Of a stretch of DNA of 64,000 nt, positions 9,254-17,352 are shown piece by piece. This DNA comes from Leptospira sp. WS58.C1 (GTDB taxonomy: Bacteria > Spirochaetota > Leptospiria > Leptospirales > Leptospiraceae). The stretch is from assembly GCF_040833995.1 (NCBI RefSeq), contig NZ_CP162137.1, forward strand, positions 3,084,001 to 3,148,000. Direction: 5' to 3'. The stretch's first letter is position 1. Each line of letters opens with the position of its first letter. The notes under the pieces are model-generated. The model saw only the letters and a program-made list of their open reading frames with translations, had not been told where the DNA came from and ran no database searches. The translations under genes were made by a program, and so were the position numbers.

Positions 9254-9943
9254 TTAACGATTCGAATTATATTCCTGGAAGGAGCCGCCGCTTTCCAAAC
9301 CGTCCAGCATGGTATCCACATCCTTTCTGTCTGCTCGGATCGTTCCTTCCACATATTTATCTATTGCTTGGACCACTTCCGCAAGATTGTCTCGATAAGA
9401 ACGGACGAATTTGACTCTTTGGTTCGGGTTCCGAATATTTCCTAGATTATATACTTCTTCTTTTATTCCGGCATCCGTTTTTCTTTTTACAACCAAAACA
9501 ATGCTAGTGATATCCGAGGCAACAACCTTCTCGTTTTTTAATTCACCGATCTCGTCATTGACCGGTCTGAGCTTAGTAACCAGGGATTTTCGGGTGATAA
9601 ATCGGACTCCATCCAGTTTTAGAGAACCTTCTCCCCCTGAAACTTTTAGATAAAACTTTTTATCCACCAAATATCTATCACGGACCGGGAAATTGAAGTT
9701 TTCCATCGCAGGAACAAACTGGAAATACTCATTATCAATAATTTTTTTCCTTCTACTCAGGAAAGGGAGCATATCTTCTATTCTTTTATGAAAGTCCTTG
9801 ATGTCTTTTGTTAGTCCTTCAATGTCCCTGACCTGTGTAGGCTCGTAAGGAAGAATTTTGATCTGACCGTCCTTCTCGAAGTCCTGAGAAAATATTTCCC
9901 AACTGAATAAGAAGATCAAAAGAAGTAAGATAGCAGGTTTCTT
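9254..9943 (-). CDS. Exported protein of unknown function
   Basis: 229 residues from the ATG at 9943, chosen because MKKPAILLLLIFLFSWEIFSQ is a clean signal peptide; an in-frame ATG at 9988 adds 15 residues before it. The mature part is charged and mixed alpha/beta, with no motif I recognise and no cysteine. The C-terminal region (ADRKDVDTMLDGLESGG) looks helical and soluble. It is probably periplasmic. The gene is separated by 27 bases from the J-domain gene and may head the same transcript. Conserved hypothetical in character; no function is assigned. Confidence 0.6.
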   Translation of the reverse strand, partial: KKPAILLLLIFLFSWEIFSQDFEKDGQIKILPYEPTQVRDIEGLTKDIKDFHKRIEDMLPFLSRRKKIIDNEYFQFVPAMENFNFPVRDRYLVDKKFYLKVSGGEGSLKLDGVRFITRKSLVTKLRPVNDEIGELKNEKVVASDITSIVLVVKRKTDAGIKEEVYNLGNIRNPNQRVKFVRSYRDNLAEVVQAIDKYVEGTIRADRKDVDTMLDGLESGGSFQEYNSNR

Positions 9944-10064
9944 CATTCGTATGATTCCGGACGATTTCCTATATTTAATGTCGTCCATTCCGTCAAAAAG
10001 CCCGGATTTTTCCTAAAAATTCGTTGAATTCCGGCCGGATTCTACGAAAAGGGAAGGGACCAAT

Positions 10065-10397
10065 ATGGAAATCAGCATTAGAAAATCCAGCGAAACAAAT
10101 ATAATCAGCCTTTCCGGGAGCCTGGACATCTATACGTCCATAGATCTCAAAAACTTTTTCGAGCAGAACATTGATCGAAATAACAATAACGTTGTGATCA
10201 ACCTGGAAAAGTTAAATTACATCGATTCCTCTGGGATCGGAATGCTGATTAAACAATTGAATTATGTCCAAGAATTGAGCGGAAAATTTTTCATCGCAAA
10301 CATGAAACCTGCGATCGAAAAAGTTTTCAAAGTGGCGGGACTGACTTCTTACTTCCAAACTCTTTCAGAGTCCGAATTCACCAGCCAGTTTCCCTGA
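10065..10397 (+). CDS. STAS-domain anti-sigma factor antagonist
   Basis: 110 residues covering a single STAS domain (SpoIIAA/RsbV type). The phosphorylation-site motif YIDSSGIGMLI contains the serine that partner kinases phosphorylate and PP2C phosphatases dephosphorylate; the preceding NNVVINLEKLN is the usual beta-strand. In its unphosphorylated form such a protein binds an anti-sigma or similar kinase and releases its client. It stands alone between two convergent or divergent genes of unknown function. Two RsbU-like phosphatases lie 2.4 kb downstream and are plausible partners, but this is inferred from family logic only. A second STAS protein is encoded at 47131. Confidence 0.88.
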   Translation: MEISIRKSSETNIISLSGSLDIYTSIDLKNFFEQNIDRNNNNVVINLEKLNYIDSSGIGMLIKQLNYVQELSGKFFIANMKPAIEKVFKVAGLTSYFQTLSESEFTSQFP

Positions 10398-10400
10398 TAT

Positions 10401-11024
10401 TCAAGGGTATTCCGGGGCAGAGTAGGACAAAAACACGTCCCAAACTCCCCAAAACCTCCCCTTTTCTCCCGCGAGTGGCGTAAGATTCAAATTCAATCTG
10501 CCATCCCTCAACTCGGCTGGATCCACCGTAATGTAAACAGGAGGATTTCCAGAGTAGAGAGACTTGGAATATAAGTTTGTGTCCGGAAAACGGATCGTTC
10601 TTTTCAGAGTTCCATTTGCGGAAATTCTAAGCTCTCGATCCGGTAAAATTGCTGCGTTCTCCGTTTTAGAAAAGTGGGTTAGATCGAAATAAACGTAGAT
10701 AATGTCTTTTTTATTCGGATCAGCAATCAATAGGATATCCAAGCCGGTCTCAGGGACCATTCTACATTGATTATCGAATAGTCGGCCTGTCCCTGCTCCG
10801 GGAGCCGGATCTTTTCTATCCGGAGCTAATTTCAGACCGTTATGATAGGCCCATATAGAAAGTTCGGGGAAGGTCTTATAATCTTCGGAAATATAGTTTT
10901 CTCCCCCCATCGGTTTCGAGAAATTCTCAAAATTTTTCGTTTTCCGATTTTCCTGACTGATCGGACCCTGTCCGGCAGCGGCAAGAATTAAGAATAAGAG
11001 TATTGCAATTCGGTGCCAGTCCAT
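10401..11024 (-). CDS. Exported protein of unknown function
   Basis: 207 residues. The N-terminus (WHRIAILLFLILAAAGQG) is a signal peptide with a likely cleavage after AAA or GQG. The mature protein has two cysteine-free halves rich in beta-strand patterns (IYVYFDLTHF, PVYITVDPAEL, WGVWDVFLSYS). It resembles a compact beta-sandwich, but I recognise no family. It converges on the STAS gene with only 3 bases between the stops, and diverges from ribF with 23 bases between the two starts, so its promoter must overlap the ribF coding region or start. Confidence 0.55.
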   Translation of the reverse strand: MDWHRIAILLFLILAAAGQGPISQENRKTKNFENFSKPMGGENYISEDYKTFPELSIWAYHNGLKLAPDRKDPAPGAGTGRLFDNQCRMVPETGLDILLIADPNKKDIIYVYFDLTHFSKTENAAILPDRELRISANGTLKRTIRFPDTNLYSKSLYSGNPPVYITVDPAELRDGRLNLNLTPLAGEKGRFWGVWDVFLSYSAPEYP

Positions 11025-11047
11025 CTTTTTAGAATATCGACCGTCCT

Positions 11048-11992
11048 TTGGAGAGAAACTTGAAAATTCTTAGAAGTCTGGAGAACTTAAAAAGCAACCT
11101 AAAGACTTCCACAGTCGTAACTTTGGGGAATTTTGACGGGATCCATCTGGGCCACCAGGCTCTTTTAGAAAGAACCAAGGAAATTTCCCTGGAAAAAGGC
11201 CTCCCCTCTTGTGTGGTCACCTATCACCCCAATCCCGCTTTGGTCTTAGGAAAAGACAAGGATTTAGGCGGGATCACCACTCAGACGGATAAAGAAAATT
11301 TAATAGAATCTTACGGGATCGATTGGCTTGTAGTTGTCCCATTTACTCTGGAATTCGCCCAAATAGAAGCGGAAACGTTCCTAAAGGAGATACTGATCGA
11401 TCAATTGGGGGCAAAATCCATCTTGATCGGATTCAATCATTGTTTCGGAAAAGGGAGAAGAGGAGATTACGATCTTCTCAAAAAATACTCCTCCGAGTAC
11501 GGGTACGATTTGGAAAAATTGGAACCGGTATTTCTCGGCTCTACAAAACTATCTAGCTCTTATATTCGTTCCTTATTGAGGGAAGGTAAGGTAGAAGAAG
11601 CGGAAGAATGTCTTGGTCGAGAATTCTCCGTCGCAGGAAGGGTAGTCCAAGGCCATAAAAGAGGAAGGACCATAGGATTTCCTACCGCCAATGTGGAACC
11701 GTTCCCTGAGTTGATCCTGCCCGGAGTCGGAGTTTATGCAGGGAGAACCGAGATAGAAGGAAAAACCTATCCTTCTATGATCAATATAGGAAATAATCCT
11801 ACGTTCGGTGATCAATCCGTCACATTAGAAAGTCATATATTCGATTTTTCGGACGATATCTATGGGAAGAAGGTAAACGTAATTTTTACCAAAAAGATCA
11901 GAGAAGAGATCAAATTCCCGGGTGTGGACGCTCTTGTTTTGCAATTGAAGAAGGACGAGACTCTTTCTAGAAAAATACTGCAAGAACGATAA
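11048..11992 (+). CDS. ribF: Bifunctional riboflavin kinase / FMN adenylyltransferase
   Basis: 314 residues. The N-terminal nucleotidyltransferase domain has VVTLGNFDGIHLGHQALL, the ATP-binding HIGH-like site of FAD synthetase, and later GFNHCFGKGRRGD and SSSYIRSLLREG. The C-terminal flavokinase domain (about 185-305) has GRVVQGHKRGRTIGFPTAN, where the PTAN motif binds Mg-ATP, and ESHIFDFSDDIYG. It converts riboflavin to FMN and then FAD. Length and domain order are normal. The gene has its own promoter region shared with the divergent exported-protein gene; no FMN riboswitch is visible in the 23-base gap. Confidence 0.95.
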   Translation: MERNLKILRSLENLKSNLKTSTVVTLGNFDGIHLGHQALLERTKEISLEKGLPSCVVTYHPNPALVLGKDKDLGGITTQTDKENLIESYGIDWLVVVPFTLEFAQIEAETFLKEILIDQLGAKSILIGFNHCFGKGRRGDYDLLKKYSSEYGYDLEKLEPVFLGSTKLSSSYIRSLLREGKVEEAEECLGREFSVAGRVVQGHKRGRTIGFPTANVEPFPELILPGVGVYAGRTEIEGKTYPSMINIGNNPTFGDQSVTLESHIFDFSDDIYGKKVNVIFTKKIREEIKFPGVDALVLQLKKDETLSRKILQER

Positions 11993-12045
11993 AAGCAATA
12001 TGGAGCTGGCTCCTAAAAGCCGGCGCAGTTATTCATTACGTTTTC

Positions 12046-12603
12046 TTAAAATTTAAATCCGCCAAACAAAGGGATTCCCTTCCTTCCCAAAAGAATCCCC
12101 TCCAGATCCTTAGGAGGAGTGTATCGCAGAATGTTTGTAAATAAATACGCCGGAATATGATCCGACCAGGTCGGCACAGATTGGAAGAATGGGTCCCAAT
12201 GTAAAGAGTCCGATCCCTCTTCTTCTTCCCAAACGATCTCTCTGCCGGAAAATTCCTCGAACCAAGACTTTAAAGAATTAAGTAAATTCGATTTATTTAA
12301 AATACTGATCCCTTTTGGAAATTCCAGAAGATATTTTGGGGAATATTTTGTCTGACAGGACTCGTTGGAACACGTGATTTCCCTGATTTCCTCTAAAAAC
12401 GCGGCCCAATCCCTAAGCCTCCCTCTGGACTTATTCCAAGGAGTTTTACCGGATACTCCGCACACCGGGCAAATACATACCGGGGTAAGAGTTACTCCTT
12501 TCAGGGAGAGTATAGGGGCCTCTTTAGGTAGATAAGATATTGATTCTTGGATCAAATAATCGGAACTAGGTTCCATCGTTCCTACCGGCTCCAGTCCACT
12601 CAT
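12046..12603 (-). CDS. Protein of unknown function with a putative zinc-binding CxxC pair
   Basis: 185 residues, no signal sequence. A CPVCGVSGK motif near residue 45 and CSNESCQTKYSPKYLLEFP about 35 residues later suggest a four-cysteine zinc ribbon. The rest is rich in tryptophan and acidic residues (IVWEEEEGSDSLHWDPFF). No family is recognised. A second in-frame ATG (MEPSSDYL) lies nine codons in. The gene ends in the short space after ribF (convergent) and starts near a long inverted repeat at 12631 that may regulate it. Confidence 0.55.
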   Translation of the reverse strand: MSGLEPVGTMEPSSDYLIQESISYLPKEAPILSLKGVTLTPVCICPVCGVSGKTPWNKSRGRLRDWAAFLEEIREITCSNESCQTKYSPKYLLEFPKGISILNKSNLLNSLKSWFEEFSGREIVWEEEEGSDSLHWDPFFQSVPTWSDHIPAYLFTNILRYTPPKDLEGILLGRKGIPLFGGFKF

Positions 12604-12630
12604 TCGATTTTCCCCTTAGGCCGCGACAGA

Positions 12631-12671
12631 GCGTTAGTCGAGTCAACCCTATATACAATGTCGTCTAACGC
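12631..12671. promoter_or_regulatory. Inverted repeat in the divergent promoter region
   Basis: GCGTTAG at 12631-12637 and CTAACGC at 12665-12671 form a perfect 7-bp inverted repeat, extended inward by CGA/TCG after one mismatch. It lies between the divergent starts of the zinc-ribbon gene (12603) and the phosphatase pair (12825). It could be an operator or an RNA stem; no T-tract follows it, so a terminator is less likely. Confidence 0.35.
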
Positions 12672-12792
12672 AATCTATTTTCTTAATAAACAAAACCTAA
12701 TTTTCTTGGATTTTGGACTTTCTAAAAACTGCTGTTTTCCTGCCTAAAAAAGGTCCGTCGACAAGTCATTCGGGATTGATTCCGAATTAGGA

Positions 12793-12821
12793 CCCGGTTA
12801 GGATGCCTCGGAGCGTCCGGG
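12793..12821 (+). promoter_or_regulatory. Possible 5' leader hairpin before the phosphatase gene
   Basis: CCCGG at 12793-12797 can pair with CCGGG at 12817-12821, three bases before the ATG at 12825, with a GC-rich loop. The start has no clear Shine-Dalgarno sequence, so the fold might limit translation. The stem is short and the call is tentative. Confidence 0.25.
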
Positions 12822-12824
12822 CTT

Positions 12825-14570
12825 ATGAATTATTACCTTTTTCTGCCAATAAGCGCTCTAATCATAAATACTCTTCTTATTTCTTACGTTTTCGCGAGAA
12901 GGTTCCGAAGTTCGGTCATTCGTGATTTTTTACGTTTCGTTTTGTTCTTAAATCTCTGGTTAATTTCTTACATTTTATATTGGAGCATGCTTCCTCCGGA
13001 ATGGATGACTCCTATTTTTAAACTTTCTTGTTTTACCTGGATCCCGGTTGGCCTATTATTTTTGGAAACCGTATATGGATTTTTAAACATTCGTTCGACA
13101 ATACTTTTACCATTCTTTCGTTTTTCCGTAGTGCTTACAATTTTTCTGACCGCTTCCACAGATTGGATCATCAAAGGTTCTATCTTGTACGATTGGGGGT
13201 ACGAATTAGAGCCTGGGATTTTATTCGTTCCGTTCAGTTCGATTGCTGTCAGCGGCCCTGCAATCTGGGGGCTTTATCTTCTTTTAAAAGAAAGATTCAG
13301 GACAAAACAAAGAAAGATCAGACAACAATTAAATTACTGGATAATAGGAACTACGATCGCTTTAGGAATCAGCGCATACACGGAGTTATTTAACTTGGAC
13401 GAACAGGGTAGATTTTTATTCGTTCCTTTGAGTCCTGCCGCAATCAGTATACAGGCATTCTTCATTTTTATTGCGATCACACGTTATGGCTTTTTAAATA
13501 TCAGTTTGGAAAGGATCGCAGTAGAATTATTCCGTGATATCCATGATGGGATCATCCTTACAAAAGAGAATCATGAATTCTTTTTTGCAAATCAAGCTGC
13601 AATCGCGATCTTAGACGGTTCTCCTTCTAAGGAAGGTCTATTCAAACCGGAATGGCATTTTGCCGGTTATAGAGAAGAACAGGATCATATTCCCAGAGAC
13701 TACCAATTGTTGAATAACTCGGTTATTCAATTCATAGAACTCACTGTCTCAGAGATCAAGATCACTGAGAATGAATCAGGGACTCTCTATCTATTACGGG
13801 ACATCACTGAAAAAAAGGCGGCTCAAGAAAAGATCCATCAATTATATTCACAGATCGTAAACGACCTGGAGATCGCAAGGGTTACCCAGGCATCTATCAT
13901 CACTCAGAAGTTTCCGGACAAGGGTTCTTATAGGATCCATTCCTTTTTCGAACCCATCGACAAAGTGGGAGGGGATATGTTGAGAGTGATAGAACATTCC
14001 GAAGAAAGAGTGGATATACTCTTTGCGGACGTTTCCGGTCATGGGATCGCTTCCGCCATGGTAGGCGGAATGCTTTCTATCGCATTCCAGATCGTATCGG
14101 ATAAAAAACTTTCTCCTAAGGAAAGTTTGTCCGAGATCCACGAAATGCTCTCCAAGGTGGTATTACACCATCATATCTCTGCGGTCTATGCGAGTTTTTA
14201 TCCGACTGAAAATAGAGTTAAATTCTCTTACGCGGGACATCATCCTATGCTTGTTTTCAGAGAGGGGAAAATTTACCCTCTGGAAGGAGAAGGTAGGATA
14301 CTACTGGCAGTTAAGGAATTACACCTAAACGATTACCATTTTGATCTACAACCTTCCGATAGATTATTATTCTACTCAGACGGTTTATACGAAGTAAAAA
14401 ACGATCTGGGAGAAATTTTCGGTTACGAAGAATTCTTGGACTGGATCCAAGGGATGGCGGATAGAGACACTCGCTCTCTTTTGGAAGCGGCCCACCGAAA
14501 AGCATTGGAATTCGGAAACGGAAAACATAACGACGATTTGGCGATGCTCGCTTTGGAAATACGACCATGA
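12825..14570 (+). CDS. 7TM-PAS-PP2C serine phosphatase (RsbU/SpoIIE-like)
   Basis: 581 residues. An N-terminal domain of about seven membrane helices (to about 225) resembles the 7TM sensor found at the N-terminus of some histidine kinases. A PAS-like segment follows, ending in the typical GTLYLLRDITEKKAA, then a short coiled coil and a SpoIIE/PP2C domain (about 350-580) with metal-site motifs GGDMLRV, FADVSGHGIASAMV, YAGHHPMLV and a C-terminal KHNDDLAMLALEI. Such enzymes dephosphorylate STAS antagonists in partner-switching pathways. The stop overlaps the start of the next gene, a paralogue, by 4 bases (ATGA), so the two are translationally coupled. Confidence 0.85.
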   Translation: MNYYLFLPISALIINTLLISYVFARRFRSSVIRDFLRFVLFLNLWLISYILYWSMLPPEWMTPIFKLSCFTWIPVGLLFLETVYGFLNIRSTILLPFFRFSVVLTIFLTASTDWIIKGSILYDWGYELEPGILFVPFSSIAVSGPAIWGLYLLLKERFRTKQRKIRQQLNYWIIGTTIALGISAYTELFNLDEQGRFLFVPLSPAAISIQAFFIFIAITRYGFLNISLERIAVELFRDIHDGIILTKENHEFFFANQAAIAILDGSPSKEGLFKPEWHFAGYREEQDHIPRDYQLLNNSVIQFIELTVSEIKITENESGTLYLLRDITEKKAAQEKIHQLYSQIVNDLEIARVTQASIITQKFPDKGSYRIHSFFEPIDKVGGDMLRVIEHSEERVDILFADVSGHGIASAMVGGMLSIAFQIVSDKKLSPKESLSEIHEMLSKVVLHHHISAVYASFYPTENRVKFSYAGHHPMLVFREGKIYPLEGEGRILLAVKELHLNDYHFDLQPSDRLLFYSDGLYEVKNDLGEIFGYEEFLDWIQGMADRDTRSLLEAAHRKALEFGNGKHNDDLAMLALEIRP

Positions 14571-16357
14571 ATCCGTACCTGATTCTTCCATTATTCGCAT
14601 TATTCATCAATCTATGGTTGTTCACCTATGTTTTGGCCCTCAAAGGAAAACATAAGGTAGTTCATTTGTATCTATTATATTCCGGAGCATTAAGTTTTTG
14701 GATCATTTCCATCATATTATACTGGTCCTTCTTACCGTTTCATTGGATGACTTGGGTCTTTAAGATCAGTTCTATTTCCTGGTTATTAGTCGGGCCTTTA
14801 TTCTTGGAGTTCGTATTCGCGTTCTTATCAAAAAATCCGAATATAGTTTTATACCTCTTGCGGGGACTGGCTCTCGCAATTTTCCCGATTACATTGACCA
14901 CCGATTGGATCATAGCGGGTGTAGAAAGAAAATACTGGGGAGACATGCTCGTCCAAGGACCTCTGTACGTTTACGGCGTCAATCTGCTCATAGTTTCTCC
15001 TCCGGTATATGCGATCTTTCTATTGATTTTCGAATCCAGAAAAGAAGAGATCGGATTCAGAAAACAATGTTACCTTTTGGCATTCGGAACACTTTTATCT
15101 TCGGTACTCGGATTTTTGACCACCGTACTTCCGAGGATACTATCTAACGGAGATCTACATTATCCTCCATTGAGCGGAAGCGTAAGCGTGATCCAATCCG
15201 CCTGCATATTCATAGCGATCGCAAAGTACGGATTTTTAGAGATCCGATTGGAAAAGATCGCCCTTCAATTGTATTCAAAACTAAGAGAAGGAGTGATCCT
15301 TTTATCCGCTTCCGATGACCTATTGTATTGGAACGAAAGTGCAAAAGAAATGTTAGGTTTTCCTAAAATAGCAGCCAATCCGGAAAGACTGGATCTTGGA
15401 AAATTTTTAGAAGGATTTACGAGAAGGCCCTTTTCTAGAATGGACTTCAAAAGAAAATTTTCGGAAAAAGATCGGACCTACTCCGAAGAAGAGATGTTAC
15501 CCTCCTCCGATTCGGTATATTTAGAAGTCTCTAAATCGGAGATCCCCATCTCAGGAAGAGACCTAGGAAGAGTGTATGTCCTTAGAGACATCACGGAAAA
15601 AAAAGAAGCTTCGGAAAGGATCAACATGCTCTATTCCAGAGTGATCCGGGATCTGGACATAGCAAGAGAAGTGCAAAATACGATCACTACTCGGGACTTC
15701 CCCACTTCCGATAAATTCAAGATATTCTCCTATTTTCGTCCTTACGATCGTGTAGGTGGAGACGTTCTGAATTGTTCCGAAAGTGTAGACGGAAGCCTTG
15801 AGATCCTATTCGCAGATGTTTCAGGACATGGGATCTCATCCGCAATGGTGGCAGCAATGGCTTCCATCTCCTTTAACGTATTTTCCAGAAAAGGAAGTAA
15901 ACCTAAAGAAGGGTTACTATTCACAAACGATCTACTTTCCTCCGTTGTAACACAACATTTTATCTCTGCGGTTTTCCTTAGATATAATCCAAATACAAGA
16001 ATATTAGAATATAGTTATGCAGGTCATCATGCAGGACTTCTTCTCAGAGACGGGGAAACTTTGGACCTAAAAGGTAAAGGAGGGGTCTTACTTGCGGTAG
16101 GTACTCCCATTTTGGAGGATTTTCAGGTACAACTCCGTCCCGGGGACAGGGTACTATTGTATTCCGACGGTTTATTCGAAGTCAGGGGCTCGAAAGGGAT
16201 TCCGATGGGAAATTCGACGCTTGTGGAGGCGGTAAAAAAACTTTCATACCAGGATTCCGACAGTCTGATCCGCTCCTTAGTATCCTATTCGGAATCCTTC
16301 GGAGACGGGATCATGACGGACGATCTAACCTTATTCTGTTTGGAAATTACCGGTTAA
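14567..16357 (+). CDS. 7TM-PAS-PP2C serine phosphatase, paralogue of the preceding gene
   Basis: 596 residues with the same layout as the upstream gene: seven helices, a PAS-like segment ending YVLRDITEKKEA, and a PP2C domain with GGDVLNC, FADVSGHGISSAMVA, YAGHHAGLL and DDLTLFCLEI. The shared motifs and the ATGA overlap point to a tandem duplication followed by divergence; the extracytoplasmic and PAS parts differ most, which suggests that the two sense different signals but act on the same or related STAS targets. All metal-binding aspartates appear intact, so both should be active. The 3' end overlaps the convergent gene at 16354 by 4 bases. Confidence 0.85.
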   Translation: MNPYLILPLFALFINLWLFTYVLALKGKHKVVHLYLLYSGALSFWIISIILYWSFLPFHWMTWVFKISSISWLLVGPLFLEFVFAFLSKNPNIVLYLLRGLALAIFPITLTTDWIIAGVERKYWGDMLVQGPLYVYGVNLLIVSPPVYAIFLLIFESRKEEIGFRKQCYLLAFGTLLSSVLGFLTTVLPRILSNGDLHYPPLSGSVSVIQSACIFIAIAKYGFLEIRLEKIALQLYSKLREGVILLSASDDLLYWNESAKEMLGFPKIAANPERLDLGKFLEGFTRRPFSRMDFKRKFSEKDRTYSEEEMLPSSDSVYLEVSKSEIPISGRDLGRVYVLRDITEKKEASERINMLYSRVIRDLDIAREVQNTITTRDFPTSDKFKIFSYFRPYDRVGGDVLNCSESVDGSLEILFADVSGHGISSAMVAAMASISFNVFSRKGSKPKEGLLFTNDLLSSVVTQHFISAVFLRYNPNTRILEYSYAGHHAGLLLRDGETLDLKGKGGVLLAVGTPILEDFQVQLRPGDRVLLYSDGLFEVRGSKGIPMGNSTLVEAVKKLSYQDSDSLIRSLVSYSESFGDGIMTDDLTLFCLEITG

Positions 16358-17322
16358 ACTGCTAGCGAATCCGCTTGCTCTTTTACCTTTTCCAAAAAGG
16401 GAAGGAATTCGTCTAAAACGGCAGGGATCTCATACTCGATAATATCTCCCGCACGAATTATATCTTTTTCTTCCAAAGCAAGTGCAACGGATGCCAATGT
16501 ATCGTTTAAGTCGTTTGTCTTTTCTTCAAAACTTCTTTCCGCAATCTGGATCTTGGAGAAGTCCATACCGGGAAGTTTTTGTCTCAAAGTTATAAACGAA
16601 GTCAGAAGAACATTGATTTGAGAAACGGATTGTGTTAGAAGATGAGTCGCTACTTCGTCTTTTCCAGCTTGATAACTTTCGTTTACTTTTACGAAACTTT
16701 CTTTTAATGCAGGAACAGCCTTGATGAAAGTATCTAAAATTTCCCTCAGAGTAGGAAGTTCCAGATCCAAAACGGAAGCTCTAGCGACCAGATCCATTAC
16801 GAATAATTTTAGATCTCTTAGGTATTCCAAAAATTCCTCGATAGCGGTAGTTCCGTCGAGCTTGGAAGAATTATGGCTCAACGCATCCAGTATCTCTCTT
16901 ACCGTGGATCCGGTACCCATTGGCTTGATCTGATCGTATTTTAGTTTTAAAAGTTTACCTGCCGATTCCAAGAGACTGCGGATCCATTCAATCCCGTCTC
17001 CTAGCTCCTTGGATTCTTTTTCGGTCAGGGAATCCCTGCCGAGTAAAGTGGTTCCCACCTTATCCACATAGGAATCCAATTCATGGAGAGAGCTGATCAG
17101 AATATCCAATTCTTCTCCTACAAAAAATTCCATTTTGGAAACATTTGAAATGGAAGAATCACGCATTGTGTTCTGGGTAAATTCCTCCCCGTCCACAACG
17201 CAGGATAATAAAAATTTACCGTTAGTTTCAACCCAACGACGTACAGCGTCGAAAACCTCTCCAAGGTTCTTTTCATTTTCGATGACGCTTTCCAATTTTT
17301 GCTCGTTTACGAATATTTCCAC
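16354..17322 (-). CDS. Protein of unknown function in tandem with fliD
   Basis: 322 residues, acidic, no signal peptide or membrane helix. The first about 75 residues look like a small beta-rich domain (MEIFVNEQKL ... FLLSCVVDGEEF ... MEFFVGEEL), possibly a beta-grasp fold; the rest is long alpha-helices with heptad character. It starts 30 bases downstream of fliD and is surely on the same transcript, so a flagellar or motility-linked role, such as a cytoplasmic chaperone or assembly factor for filament-tip proteins, is a reasonable inference. The protein is larger than FliT and shows no match to it that I can see. The upstream sequence contains GGAGGAATC in a good position for the start. Confidence 0.6.
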   Translation of the reverse strand: MEIFVNEQKLESVIENEKNLGEVFDAVRRWVETNGKFLLSCVVDGEEFTQNTMRDSSISNVSKMEFFVGEELDILISSLHELDSYVDKVGTTLLGRDSLTEKESKELGDGIEWIRSLLESAGKLLKLKYDQIKPMGTGSTVREILDALSHNSSKLDGTTAIEEFLEYLRDLKLFVMDLVARASVLDLELPTLREILDTFIKAVPALKESFVKVNESYQAGKDEVATHLLTQSVSQINVLLTSFITLRQKLPGMDFSKIQIAERSFEEKTNDLNDTLASVALALEEKDIIRAGDIIEYEIPAVLDEFLPFLEKVKEQADSLAV

Positions 17323-17352
17323 GGTGATTCCTCCGTTTATATTATAATTCCT

